A stretch of 64,000 bases of DNA from Prorocentrum cordatum (GCA_963575745.1 CAUYUJ010004333.1:1-64000), one strand, 5' to 3'; numbered from the stretch's first letter, positions 1-11,013 are shown. Numbers and translations: made by a program. The notes: a model not told the origin generated them from the letters alone.

Positions 1-181
1 AGGGAGGAGGAGGAGGAGGAGGAGGAGGCAGAGGCGGAGGCGGATGAGGAGGAGGAGGAGGAGGAGGAGGAGGAGGAGGAGGAGGAGGAGGAGAGGAGGA
101 GGAGGAGGAGGCGGAGGAGGAGGAGGTGGAGACGGAGGCGAATGAGGAGGAGGAGAAGGAGGAGGAGGAGGAGGAGGAGGA
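1..181. repeat. (GGA)n purine tract
   Basis: Nearly pure GGA triplets with a few GGC and GGAT interruptions. The open frame it creates is arginine- or glutamate-rich and is not a gene. Confidence 0.95.
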
Positions 182-231
182 CGCCCTTTTTGATGGGTTG
201 TTGGGGCATTCCTGGGCCAAACAGGGTCGTA

Positions 232-610
232 GACAAGAGGCTTCTTTGGGAGGCTCCGAGAAGTCTCTTGGGAGGCCTCTCGGGCCTCTCTGGGACGTCT
301 TTTGAGCCCACGTGTGTCCTCTTGAGGGCCTCTGGGGGGCCTCTTGGAGCCTCTTGGGACCTCTTGGATGCGTCTTGGGACCTCTCGGGGCTTCTTGGGG
401 ATATCTCGGGGCATCTTGGGGGTTTCTTGGATGCTCATTGAGGGCCTCTTGGGGGTGTCTTGGGAGCATCATGTGGCCTCTACGGGCCCCGGGCTTCTTA
501 CGTAGGCCGTCTTTGGGACTCCTAGGTGCCTCTTGGGGGCTTCTCGCGCTTGGGAGCTTCCATGCCCGTCTTAGAGCGTTCTTGGTGCCTCGCGGGTCGT
601 CTGGGAGACA
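232..610. repeat. degenerate CTTGGGGCCTC-type short repeat
   Basis: Irregular 9-12-bp units around TCTTGGGGCCTC give a spurious frame of the LGASWGLL type. The same motif recurs at about 29225-29830, 31440-32040 and 51610-52140, and in the sequence flanking the retrogene at 20148-20165 and 25715-25760. Confidence 0.8.
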
Positions 611-1312
611 AGGCGAGTAGGTATGCTACAAAAGTACGTTTTCCCAAAAGGATGTGTGAACAATTCTTGGCCTGAGGCCGTGGGATGTGCCACCTGTTTG
701 GCACCTCCTTCCGACGGCTCAGGAAATTCCCGAGATCGCCCGACGACGACCCTTTCAAGAGTTAGCATATCTGGCCTAGCTGCCTTGATAAAACCTAAGC
801 GAGCGAAGCGCGCGCGTGGATCTAGGAATACATCTGTCATACATCATGCGTTCCGCAACATGTAATTGAGACTTGAATATTATGTCCGCTGCCAGGGGGA
901 ACGCTCCTGGCTGCGGACAACAATCGTTAAAGTCGTGCCGTGCTTTTGTCGTGCAGAATGGGCCGACGGCATCTGTCCGTCTGCGGCCCGACCTCGGCCC
1001 GGGCGGGCGCCAGCGTAAGCTGGTCGCTCTTGCGGGTCACCAGTGACAAAACGTATCATAAGGCGCGCCACATTGAGCGGTCCATCACAAGGAGCCAGTA
1101 TTACACTGGAAAGCTTTCCAAAGCGACGCGCACGTTTTTCTTGTAGCGTCGTCCCGCTTCCTCCCCACTCTCGCCATGAGGCTGGTTGAACCCGACTATC
1201 TGGTGGAGTACTTTCGATCAGGTTGATGCAATTCGTGACCGATGTTGTGCTGACCTGGCTGTCGTTGGCAGACCGTAGACAGCGGTGGGCGGAACAACCG
1301 CGTCGAGCAGGT

Positions 1313-2640
1313 TCAAACGAAAGCGCAACGATACAGCTCAATTCGGATGAGCTGCGTTGTGCAGATGAAGCTTCCCCATGCGCACTCCATGCGATAATTT
1401 ACATTGCGCGCTTTTGTGCTGCGCAGGTCGTCACCGAATTTCTTACCGAGGTGCCTGTGAAACACCTGGGGCGTCATGACAGGCAACTGGCAACTGGCAG
1501 GACGCAGAACGACGGGCTCTTCGACGTTGAATTCGACGTTGGGCACAGCACCACCGTCAGTAACTATGCACGTCTTGTCGGCGTTTGATGAGAGGCCGCA
1601 CGCTGACGACTCTCCGGCAGAACGTGCACACTGTATCATGTCATCAGCGTGCCGCGCGTTGCTAAGTATATTGGCGCCTCCAAGGTCGAAACCGCACTGT
1701 TGAGCTCGTGCTTGGAGCCTCCCGATTGCGTGCTCCAGTTCGGCGTTGAAGAGCAGCGATGACAACACATCGCTTTGCTTACCTCCTCGCGTAATGTCAG
1801 ACGCTGCTCTGCAATTGACACTGCCCCATTGGGCACTGTAGATGTCTGACAAGAGCCCCTCGTACTCTAGGTTAACTCCCTACTCCGATAATACTCGGAC
1901 GAACACGTGATGCTCCAGCCTATCGCAAGCTTTGGTGAGGTCAATACTGGAAATCCACAATGGGAGCTGCAATTCCTAAATTCTGATGGAACTATCACCC
2001 CAAACGACATGCATCGCCACGGAATGACCCAGGCGAAATCCTATTTGGTCGTGCGCTTGCTTCTTGTCTCAAGCAGGTTGCAAGCGCGCAGGCAGGCGAG
2101 TGAATATCTTGTATGTGATGTGTAGACTAACCAACGGCCGCCAAATCTTTACATCATGCCTGGTGCCCGTTTTTTTCGGCAGCATGGTAAAACACTTTTG
2201 CTGCCACGTGGGATCGATGCAAGCCGTGCTGAACGGCGAATTCAAAGACGACAACAGATGCCTGTACAGAGCATCGCCGCCGCATGCAAACATATCAGAG
2301 TGATGCCGCGACTATCTCAGCACTTATCACGCTTTATGCGTTTGAAAGCTCGCCGCAACTCTTCCCTGCGAAACGAGGTGATGTTACACGGGCCTCTGTT
2401 GCAATGCGTTGTTGCCCATTCTTCCCTAGCAGCGCCGCAGTCTGTGGAAAGAATCTGCCAGAGCGAAGTTTGAAATACCCTGCGATCCAAGGGACGGCGC
2501 TTGCCTTGCTGCGTAGGGATCATGTGCGCGCGAGGCAGATCCTTGATACCTTCAAATGCCTGCAGCTGCGAAGTAGCCCGTGCGTCACAGCATTCTCGCA
2601 TGCGTTTCCAGTGCCCTCGAAGCACGTCTTTTTGGGTCAC
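1313..2640 (-). pseudogene. decayed LINE reverse transcriptase (YADD-type lineage)
   Basis: Conceptual minus-strand translation shows RT blocks in the correct order but in changing frames. About 2317-2640 gives a leader ending RRAFKRIKRDKC. About 2069-2293 gives the fingers block with CFTMLPKK, WRPL and YKIFTRL. About 2010-2060 gives QIGFRLGHS. About 1925-1980 gives motif A, read as SSIDLTKACDRLEHH. About 1760-1810 gives ITRGGKQSDVLSSLLFNAEL. About 1640-1655 gives motif C as HADDM, where YADD is usual. Frames are broken by several stops and indels. The lineage resembles the endonuclease-RT LINEs common in dinoflagellates and differs from the FIDD/WIDD LINEs elsewhere in this window. No coherent RNase H or tail was recognised toward 880, and no endonuclease toward 2826. 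It is a dead copy. Confidence 0.8.
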
Positions 2641-3274
2641 GTGTCTCGCGCCGCCTGCAGCACATCTCTTGTAACTCGTGTGCGCCTCATGGCTACGCTC
2701 GCATTCGAACGAAGAGCATTACCATTTGTCGCTGCTTTCTTGGCTGACGCAGCCACGTGGCCCTCTAGTTTGAAACAAGAAGACGGCCGAGATTCAGATA
2801 GAGACTCCTGCCACATATCTTCTTAAGCCAAATCGCTGCCCTCGGCATTCAAAGACGGCTTCCACCGAACCGTAGTGTGCTGCCGGCCCTTCGAGCGTCG
2901 AGAGTGTGGGCCGCGGGGGGGCATGCTCCATTCTCTTGTCGATGACTTTCAGGCCTTGCAAGACCTGCCCCCCTCCTGCTCCTCGCTCTGCCTCCTCTGG
3001 AGCGGGCCCGTCCCGCGCTGGGCGCAGCAGACAGGTCCGTGACCAGCACGAGCGCGGGGAGGGGCCCCCTGCCAGGCTCAGATCACACCTGAGCCCTCCC
3101 TGGCCGCGAGGGAGCGTGCTCCGCTCTCTGGCCGACGACCCCCTCGGAGGGCGCCAGCGACGTGCCCAGGCCGATCCTGCCCTGGGCCCAGGAGCGGTGT
3201 GCGCACGCCCCCCTGGCTTTGGCGGGAGGGCACGCTCCCCGATCCTGGGCGCAGGACGGGCCTGGCCAGGAGCG
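2641..3274. other. no recognisable gene
   Basis: GC-rich unique-looking sequence. Open frames on both strands are arginine/proline-rich and show no domain. The part nearest 2826 may be further decayed LINE. Confidence 0.5.
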
Positions 3275-3282
3275 GTGTAGGT

Positions 3283-3442
3283 GTAAGTCGGGCATGTCCC
3301 CCTCTACAGGAGGAACATTCCAAAAGTGTCAAAAATAGTCTGGGGACGACTTTCGACTGTGTTTGACAATTTTTGAATATTTGTTTGTGTATTTCTGATT
3401 TTTCGTCCAAAATTCGCCTGTAGGGGGACATGCCCGACTTTA
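3283..3442. mobile_element. inverted-repeat element, copy 1 (introner-like MITE)
   Basis: A 160-bp element with terminal inverted repeats of about 24 bp. The left end reads AAGTCGGGCATGTCCCCCT and the right end reads AGGGGGACATGCCCGACTT. It is flanked by perfect 8-bp direct repeats GTGTAGGT at 3275-3282 and 3443-3450. Three more copies lie at 19666, 43944 and 45728, all in the same internal orientation. It has no coding capacity. The 8-bp duplication and short inverted termini are typical of non-autonomous DNA transposons of hAT-like or introner type. The duplicated site contains AG|GT, so splicing between the two copies would restore the empty site exactly. Confidence 0.88.
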
Positions 3443-3676
3443 GTGTAGGTACATCGTCTGTGCCGTCTGTGCCCTACCATCCTCAGGACGTGTGTTAGCC
3501 CGGCGTGTGTCTACCCCGCTTGCCTCCGCAGGTGGACCACCACGCCGCCTGCGTCGCATTGGCGGGCCCCAGCGGACACGCACGCGTGGGCGCTGACACG
3601 CGCTCTGAGGATCATCGATCTTGTTCGCCCAGATTCACCCCTGGAGCCTCTCCTCGCCGCCGCCGCCCCTGTCAGC

Positions 3677-3720
3677 AGGCTGCGCGCAGAGCCCGCCCCA
3701 GCACAGCTGGAGCAGCTGGG
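3677..3720. repeat. dispersed GCTGCGYGCAGARCCC repeat, copy 1
   Basis: The stretch AGGCTGCGCGCAGAGCCC followed by GCCCCAG and CAGCTGG recurs at 11686-11720 and, in shorter form, at 33630-33650. Each copy lies close to a trinucleotide tract. Function unknown. Confidence 0.6.
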
Positions 3721-3756
3721 GCCAGGCGGTCTCCCCGCACGGCTCCCCCGCAGGCC

Positions 3757-3798
3757 TGTGCCGCCGTCGTCGCCGTCGTCGTCGTCGATGTCGTTGAT

Positions 3799-3849
<51 letters not shown>

Positions 3850-3990
3850 GGTGTCGTCGTCGCCGCCGTCGCCGTTGCTGTTGCGGCCGTTTCTGCCGCC
3901 GCTGTCGCTGTTGCTGCCGCCGCCGTCGGCGCAGCTTCTGCCGCTGCCGTCGTCGTCTTCGTCGTCGTGGTCGTCGTCCCCGCGCGACTC
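3757..3990. repeat. (GTC)n trinucleotide tract
   Basis: GTC/GCC triplets open in several frames (poly-Val, poly-Ser, poly-Arg). Not considered coding. Confidence 0.9.
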
Positions 3991-4290
3991 TCTTTAGCAG
4001 GCCTTGGCCTGGGCTTGCCAGGGGCTGCGTGTGCTCCCGGGGGCCCACCCAGGGGTCGGGGGAGAGGGGCAGACGGGGAGCGAGGCAGAGTGCGTCGGGG
4101 AGGAAGACGGAGGAGTCTCATCCTCACGCGATGTGCAGGGTTTCGGGCGTATCAGGCGTTCATTTGTCAGCTGTTTTTCCCCAGAGAGAGTGCTTGCATT
4201 TAGAGCTCCTGCTTCTGGTCTAAAGAACTGGGCCTGTGTGTCGGTCTGGCTTCTCCGTGCATGCCGTCGCCGCCCCGTCGCCGCCTCGTC

Positions 4291-4292
<2 letters not shown>

Positions 4293-4331
<39 letters not shown>

Positions 4332-4500
4332 AACATATATTGCACGACATTGACTACAACATCGGCTGCATCACATATATTGCGCATACCATAGATCGGA
4401 CACCATATACTGCCCCACTTTGATTGCATCACATAAACTGCGCTGTATATATTGCACAACATTGTTTGCAGACCACACATTTGACATATTATATTTTCCT
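4293..4500. repeat. (AT)n and degenerate ACATATATTGC repeats
   Basis: A pure AT run of about 36 bases is followed by irregular units such as CACATATATTGC and CATATATTGC. Confidence 0.8.
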
Positions 4501-4699
4501 TTTCAAAGAGAGAATCCACTCCCCCCTGGATTATCACATACTTTTTCGTATTGCAATTTGCATTTTACGCTGCCCCATCTGCCATCCTAAACATGAATTC
4601 ATACCGTCACAGCCGAACCAGTATCCGCCCCCCCCGCCATCCTCTGCAAACATGCTATGCGCGCGCACTCGTTGATGACAAATCATCAGTTTCCAGGAC

Positions 4700-5100
4700 T
4701 CCCTTGCAAGAGATGGGACGAAGTGCTGCACACGCGCGCGTCGTCGCGCGCGCATGCCGAAATCCTTCGAACACCTCTGGTTTCGTAAAAAAAATCAAAA
4801 TCGGGTGTCCATTAACCATATAAACACACAATGTCTCGCAACACGGATTTTCAAAAAAAGCTTGCGCGCGGGCTTTCGCGAATTCTTACGAAAACCACAG
4901 TTGTTTCCAACATTTTCAGAGCAACTGGCTTCGCGCGCGCATGTCGAAATCTTTCGAATGCCCTTGCGAGCATGCCGCTGCGACAATCCATTGCCACAAA
5001 TGGGACGAACTGCTAGCGTGCGCGTCATCACGCGCGCGTGCCGAAATCTTTCAAAACCTTGGCTTTCGCACGGGTTACAAAACTGAGTGTCCAGAAACCG
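4700..5100. repeat. CGCGCGCATGCCGAAATC repeat cluster
   Basis: Three related units occur near 4747, 4936 and 5030, each reading roughly GCGCGC(A/G)TG(C/T)CGAAATC followed by TTTCRAA. Two are preceded by a TGGGACGAA motif (4714, 5003), giving a period near 290 bp. A fourth copy lies near 61088. The intervening sequence is AT-richer than the surroundings. Confidence 0.7.
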
Positions 5101-5169
5101 TATAAAAAAACAATTAGCCTGGCGAAGAACCTAACCATATATAGTCGTGAGGACCGCAGCTGTGGGTTT

Positions 5170-6090
5170 CATCTTCAGTTGAACTCCCCATAGGACCACG
5201 GAACGTGTGAGGGGTGAGCCGAGATGGGTGCCACTGGGGCTTTCGGTGAAGCTCTTCATGGGGCCACGAAATACGTGCGGGGTGTGCCGACATGGGTGGC
5301 GGAAACGCATGTGAGGGCTGCCACTGGGGCCTCCAGTAGAGCTTCCTATGGGGCCCCGAAACATGCGGGGGGGGGGGCCGGGATGGGTGGCGGAGACGCA
5401 TGTAAGTGCCGCTACCTCCCTATGGGGCCACGACGCGTGTGAGGGGTGTACCCGCCGGATGTGTGGCGGGGACACATGTGAGCGCCGCCACTGGGGCCTT
5501 CGGTGGAGCTCCCTATGGGGCCACGAAACGTGTGAGGGGTGTGCCGAATTGAGTGTGCGGGTGACGAATGCGGGCGGCGGCAGTGGGGCCTTCGGTGGAG
5601 CTCCCTGTGGGGCCACGAGACGTGTGAGGGGTGTGCCGAATTGGGTGTGCGGGACGCATGCGGGCGGCAGCACTGGGACCCTTCGGTGGAGCTCCTAATG
5701 GGGCCACGAAACGTGTGATGGGTGTGCCGACTTGGGTGTGCGGGATGCGTGCGGGGTTCGGCATTGGGGCCTTCGGTGGAGCTCCCCATGGGGCCACGAA
5801 ACGTGTGAGGGGTGTGCCGAATTGGGTGTGTGGGACGCATGCGGGCGGCGGCACTGGGGCCTTCGGTGGAGCTCCCTATGGGGCCACGAACCGTGTGATG
5901 GGTGTGCCGAATTGGGTGTGCGGGACGCATGCGGGCGGCAGCACTGGGGCCTTCGGTGAAGCTCCCTATGGGGCCACGAAACGTGTGAGGGGTGTGCCGA
6001 ATTGGGCGTGCTGGACGCATGCGGGCGGCAGCACTGGTGCCTTCGGTGGAGCTCCCTATGGGGCCACGAAACGTTCGAGGGGTCAGCGCC
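5170..6090. repeat. 90-bp satellite, array A (about 10 units)
   Basis: Units repeat every 90 bp, marked by GGGGCCACGAAACGTGTGAG followed by GGTGTGCCGAATTGGG and later CCTTCGGTGGAGCTCCC. Ninety is a multiple of three, so a 30-residue peptide repeat is open on the plus strand and another on the minus strand. Early units are the most diverged. A second array of the same family lies at 33955-34990. Confidence 0.95.
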
Positions 6091-6156
6091 GAGCCAACGC
6101 GAGCCGACACATGCACGTGAAACTCGCCAGACATGTATCGACAAGTCAACAAATCA

Positions 6157-6411
6157 TGAGTCACCCAAAACATTAACGCAAGATGTCCATGCGAACCAGC
6201 CGGTATTTTCATTGATAAGTCCACCGGGTATGGTGGAACTCTGTGCTGGCATGCATGGTGAGTCGCGACGTGCACGGAGCTGGTGCATCTGGTCAAAGAA
6301 CTGGTCATGGAACTTGCGGGTGGGTGGGAGGTGGCATTTTTTGAGTGCGGTCAGGAGGGCGATGGATTTGGCCGGGTCGATTGCAAAACTTCGATTGTCA
6401 TTGATATGTGC
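6157..6411 (-). CDS. possible exon fragment of an unrecognised protein
   Basis: The minus strand holds about 84 open codons of mixed, non-repetitive composition, quite unlike the surrounding satellite frames. It runs from near 6411 to a TGA at about 6157, with segments such as HINDNRSFAIDPAKS, LLTALKKCHLPPTRKFHDQF and FDQMHQLRARRDSP. The helical LLTALKK...FHDQFFDQM pattern recalls helical-repeat organelle RNA-binding proteins, but that is weak. The upstream side is cut by a poly-C run and a CGATAA(N)TTATCG palindrome, so the fragment may be truncated or an exon. No splice site or start was identified. It could be chance. Confidence 0.25.
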
Positions 6412-6440
6412 CGCGTCCCGATAAGTGTTATCGCCCCCCC
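6412..6440. repeat. CGATAAGTGTTATCG palindrome with poly-C
   Basis: Six-base arms CGATAA/TTATCG surround a 3-nt loop and are followed by a run of Cs. Related palindromes occur at 42714-42907, and a partial GGGGTTATCG lies near 6678. Confidence 0.5.
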
Positions 6441-6719
6441 CCCCCCCGCGTGTTCGCCTGGGCTAGATCCATGTCCCGTTCAATGTCCAGTTCTGTTGGT
6501 CTGCGCGGGCTCCGCGCATTCGGGGGCCGACGGCGGGGCGCGGGCCGCCCGGGCTCTCTCCTCGAAGCTGGCGCCCTTCGCGCCCCTCCCCCGCGCGCCC
6601 TGCGCCGCCGCGCCCGCGTTATGCCCCTCGCGCGTCGCCTCGCGCCCGCCCGCGTCAACTTTGAGTCGGGGGGTGGGGTTATCGACGCTGTGCTGCTGCA
6701 GTGTGAGCGTTGGGCGCGC

Positions 6720-6898
6720 GCGCCGTCGTCGACGCCGCCGCCGCCGCCGCCGTCGTTGTCGGACCCTGTGCAATCGGACCTGTGGCTCGGCATTTTGGAG
6801 GGCGGGGCTGGGGGCTCATCGATGCTGTTCAGATGCCGCGTGAAAGTTTAACTCGCGCGTCGTCGTCGCCGCCGTCGTTGTCGCCGCTGTCGTCGTCG

Positions 6899-6957
<59 letters not shown>

Positions 6958-6975
6958 GTCATCGTCGCCGATGGC
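6720..6975. repeat. (GCC/GTC)n and (GTC)n tracts
   Basis: Short GCC/GTC runs near 6723-6760 and a long GTC tract at about 6862-6970. Confidence 0.85.
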
Positions 6976-8029
6976 GCGGTCGCCGCGTATTTCCTGGCGA
7001 CAGTATTTCACCGACTGGCTGGTCCGTGGTGTATGTTGCTTGGATATGTGAGAGTCGGTGAACTCGTCTTCGCCTCCCCGGGAACGGCGCGGGTCTCGCC
7101 CCTGCCCGCGTCGGCGGTGGACGCCCCGCGTTGCGCGTGCGGCCGGGAGAGGGCCCCGCGCGAGAATGGGCGCCATGGGGGCTTCGAATGGGTTGCTAGT
7201 CAGATCTTCGACGTGAAAGCCAGGGCGGGCAGGGGGAAAAGCAGGGCGCGCTAAACCGCGCTAGTTCACAATGGGTTTCGCATGGGAGAATCGCTTTGCA
7301 CGGGGGCCATAGTGCCGAGTCAAAACGGAAAGACGCATCCGCGCGAAATTCTTAAGACCCCCCCTCCCGTGCATTCGCCAATGCATTCTCCAATGCGTCA
7401 ATTGGAATCCCTGTTTTCAAGAACTCCGCTGGTGCATCCACCGCCGAACAGGACGTCGAACCGGCGCCGTGATATATCCACTTGTGCCCTGTGCACTTTT
7501 GCCAGTGTTGGCGAGTCGTGACATGCGCGGAGCTGGCGCGAGCGGGGCAGGTGCAGACCTGTCGCTTGGGGGATCCATTCCAGCGGCGGGCCGCAGCCGC
7601 TGGTGACACCCCCGCTCCCATCTGGTTGGCCAGGGGCCATCTCTTGCCGCTTTGGCGCCGGGGGGGCGCACGTGGCAGAGAAGGGCTGCTCTTCGGGGGC
7701 CCCGCCTGCCCTTTCGAAACTTGCGAGCGCGCGATTGGTCCAGACCGTTTTCAGTCGCTTTCGCAGAGGGGGGGCGTTGCCGGGTCATCGCTGCTGGCCC
7801 TGTTTCCGGTCCGCCTTCTCTGTCTTCGCCCCTCGCGGGCGCATGGGGGGGGGCTTTCCGCTGGCAGCGCGGCCTGGTCTAGAGGGGCATCTTGCATAGG
7901 ACAATGGGTGCGAAACCAGGACGGAGCCCCCACGGCGGTCGACACACGAGGCGGATGAGGAGGAACGTGGGGAGGGGAAGCGCGTCTACGCTTGTGGGGG
8001 GCGGCCGGGGTATGGAAGCCGAAGTCATC
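6976..8029. other. GC-rich sequence without a recognisable gene
   Basis: Several open frames of 60-160 codons exist on both strands. None shows a domain or consistent composition. Part of it could be decayed LINE upstream of the zinc-finger/RNase H remnant that follows. Confidence 0.5.
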
Positions 8030-9260
8030 CGCAAGCAGGGCTTGTGGTCCACCGCTGCAGAAGTCAGAGCCTCCCAGGCCGTGAGAAGCAGATGCTCAGG
8101 ATGGGTTTCGCTGGTTGCCACCCCGCAGCGCAGCTCTGCCACGATTGGGGGCGCGCGCCCGGCCCGCTCTGCCCCGGGTGCGGGGGGCGCGGCTCCGCCG
8201 GGCACAGGGCGTGGGAATGCCTCTGCTTGGTTGGGGGTGGGTGGGAGATGATTCACCCGTCTTTGATCGGCGAGGCACTGTTGCTCGGGCAGGATAGCTC
8301 CGTGCTCTCGAAGGCCCTGGGCGGCCGTTGCCCGAAGTCCACTGCCGCCCCCTGAAGGCGGGCATCCCAAAGTGCGTTGACAGAAGTGGTGCCCCCCTCG
8401 AGCCCTCGCGGAGACCCTCCTGGCCCGTGCGGGGCGGGGGGTGGCGGGGCGCGACGGCCAAGGAGAGCTCAGCAGAAGTGTTTTCGGAGGTGTCCGAGGC
8501 CATTGCCACTCTGACCAGACCGCCTCGATGGGCGAGCACCGCGGACTCTTGATGGCGCTCGGCGTGCTCCAGCCTCTCCCTGCGCGCGCCGGCGGATTGC
8601 GGTGCGTTTCTTTCTGGAGGACAAATATCGGCGCGGGGCGGGCGCTCGCCTCTGGGCGAGCGCAATGGACTGATCAGGGGCATGCCTGCCGACTGGCGCA
8701 CCGAGAAAGTAGCGGCCCATGGGGGTCGGGAGTCAGCGGCTGACGATGCCGAGCGAGCTTGCATCAGAGGGAACAGATGGGCGGACTGCCCTGCACCCGA
8801 GGGGGCCCTAGACAGCAAAGTAGACCCCGCAGATGTTGATGGGGCCCTGGCCGCCAAGAAACGGTTCAAGGATTTTGCGCGCCCCGCGGCCCGGATGCTG
8901 GCCGTGCGGCCGCGCGCCTGTGAGCTGTTCGGCAACCGGGACAGGATCCCCAGGGCCCCTCGTGCCGTTTCCTCTCAGGTGGCGCGCCACGTTTTAACTT
9001 GGGACGGTTTCAGGTGGAGGTGCGCCGGTTGCAGCAAGCGCTTTCGCGATCCTTCGACGGCTAGTGACCCATGCGCTGTGCTCGCTCCCACAATGCGTGC
9101 GTTGTTGGGAGGCGAATCCTTCAGCACCCATCTCTGGTTTGCGGCACGGACCGCCAAACACTGCACGCCCGTCTTTTTTTTGCAACAGATGCGAGCGTAC
9201 GGTGCCAAGGCTTCCTCTCAGCTGTCTGGCCCGCGCCAGCACCTTAAGCCTAAGCAGCTG
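8030..9260 (+). pseudogene. 3' remnant of a LINE ORF2 (zinc finger and RNase H tail)
   Basis: About 8095-8240 reads LCPGCGGRGSAGHRAWEC, the C-x2-C...H...C zinc element that follows the RT domain in these LINEs (the 12-kb element has CPLCRAYPDSVHHRLYEC). From 8682 another frame continues with ERACIRGNRWADCPAPEGAL, matching the last RNase H block (GN-x-WAD or GNDFAD). It then gives a basic linker and WRCAGCSKRFRD, a C-terminal C-x2-C element like WRCIVC in the intact LINE. Upstream RNase H blocks between 8360 and 8680 are scrambled by frameshifts. The sequence is 5'-truncated and clearly non-functional. Confidence 0.75.
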
Positions 9261-9439
9261 GCCATCATTGGGGGGGGGTATGCTCCCCTGGCCCCAGGTA
9301 AGGGTTCCACCATTTGCACGCCCTGGCCCCTCGCTGGGGCGTCGGGCTGGTGGGGCCCTGGCCACCGCCCCTCTTTTTCTCTTCATGTCAATGTGCTCGT
9401 TCATCGAAGGGGCTTCACCGTTTCAGATGCTACAGGAAA

Positions 9440-9675
9440 AGGAGGAGGATGGGGGAGGATGGGGGAGGAGGAGGAGGAGGAGGCGGGTGAGGAGGGAGAG
9501 GGGGTGACCTTGGCGTCAGCTCCTGTGCGTGCGCCTCGCCGGCTGCTTTGCTGGCCCCGCCTGCAGCTCACCGCTGGCCTGGTCCCGGCCCCGCAGCCTC
9601 CCTCTTCCGGCCCTCGGCCGCCCGTCAGGGAGGAGGGAAGAGGGAGGAGGGAGGAGGGAGGAGGGAGGAGGCGCG
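9440..9675. repeat. GGA-rich tracts
   Basis: GGAGGATGGGGGAGG and GGGAGGA runs around 9440-9500 and 9628-9675, separated by GC-rich sequence. They lie downstream of the LINE remnant. Confidence 0.75.
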
Positions 9676-10140
9676 GGTGTGGGCTTGAGGCGGCCTCAGG
9701 CTAATGTCGCGCCGAATGTAAAAGGGAGGAGGCCGACTTCGGCCACATGCAGGCCCCCTCTGGCTGTTGCGCTGCGTCCTGGCCTGGTTGCTCCATACGG
9801 CCCCCGGCGCCTGCCTGGTGGAGCTGCTCCGTCTCGCCGGTCGTGGTCGCGCACTTCCGACCCTGGGCGGTGCGAGTACCGTTGCGGGCGTTTCGCGGGC
9901 TTGCTCGTCCTCAACCCGAGCGCCGATTTGCTTCGCCTCTCCCAGGAAGGTCGGGCGTCCTTCCATCACCGACTCGCTTGGGCCTGGACCGCTGCGTGCC
10001 GACGAAGGCCTGTCACGGTCTGAGTTTGCCCCCTCTCCCGCGGCCGCCCTGCCCCTCTTTTCCTGCCTTCTTTTGGCGGGCTGGCTTCGCCGTCCACCGC
10101 CCCGTGGGCCGCTTGCCTGGCCCGCGAGCTCACCAGCTCT
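9676..10140. other. GC-rich, nothing recognised
   Basis: Overlapping open frames in several phases, none with a recognisable domain. Confidence 0.5.
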
Positions 10141-10254
10141 GCGACGTGTGTGTGTGTGTGTTTTTGTGTGTGTGTGTGTGTTTGTCTGTGTGTGTGAGTC
10201 TGTGTTTGCCTAGCCCGCCCGATCGGTTCGCCAGCTCTGCGACGTGTGTGTGTT

Positions 10255-10305
<51 letters not shown>
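10141..10305. repeat. (TG)n tracts within a duplicated segment
   Basis: Two TG runs are each introduced by the same sequence CCAGCTCTGCGACGTGTGTG (about 10133 and 10231), so the microsatellite and its left flank were duplicated together. Confidence 0.85.
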
Positions 10306-10306
<1 letters not shown>

Positions 10307-10655
10307 GGGCCCGTGTACCGCGGTGTTGCTTCTCCGCCAGCGCAGTCGCTCTGCCTGGCCGCTGACGTAAAAGTGTGCGTCTATGTGTGCGCCTGGCCCC
10401 CTCCGTCGAGCACAAAAAGGACCCCCGAAGCCTGACAGCACAATGAAGGCGTGGCCTCACCGAGGTCCCCGCCCTCGCATTTGGGATGACAGATCAGGGC
10501 GGCTTGATCTGATACCCCTCCTAACTGAGGCGCCCTCCTTTATTGTTGTTAGAATCATTACAGCTACTCTTATTGTTGGTCTTCTTCTTATATCTTTTAT
10601 TCTTGCAATGATTACTGCTATGTTTTATATTATATGCATACATATACATCTATCA
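10306..10655. other. no recognisable gene
   Basis: GC-rich up to about 10530, then an abrupt switch to AT-rich sequence. No coding features recognised. Confidence 0.5.
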
Positions 10656-10725
<70 letters not shown>

Positions 10726-11013
10726 ACTACTACTACTACTATTCTTATTCGTAGTACCATTATTGATGTTAATAGTAATCGTATCATCTATTGGGTATTC
10801 ATTATCATTTATTATCATCATTATTATTTGTATTGTTACTTTTTCAGTTATTTATATATTTATATGTTAGTCGAGTTAGTATTATTATTCGTATTATTAG
10901 TACTATTACTAGTGGCATTTCTTACTATTATTATTACTACTACTATTATTGTTATTATTATCATTCATATGATTAAGATTATGATTATTAGAAATATACA
11001 CATATATCTATAA
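10656..11013. repeat. (TAC)n/(TGC)n and degenerate ATT-rich tract
   Basis: TAC triplets (about 10658-10694), TGC triplets (10697-10724) and TAC again, then irregular ATT/ATC-rich triplets to about 11013. Confidence 0.85.

Noticed and set aside
3505-4203. 232-codon frame rich in Val/Ala
   Set aside because: The core is a GTC tract and the flanks show no domain.
5170-6090. CRISPR-like array
   Set aside because: Units are contiguous 90-mers without unique spacers, and the host is a eukaryote.
5412-6308. 298-codon minus-strand frame across the 90-bp satellite
   Set aside because: Open because the unit length is a multiple of three. No start context or non-repeat domain.
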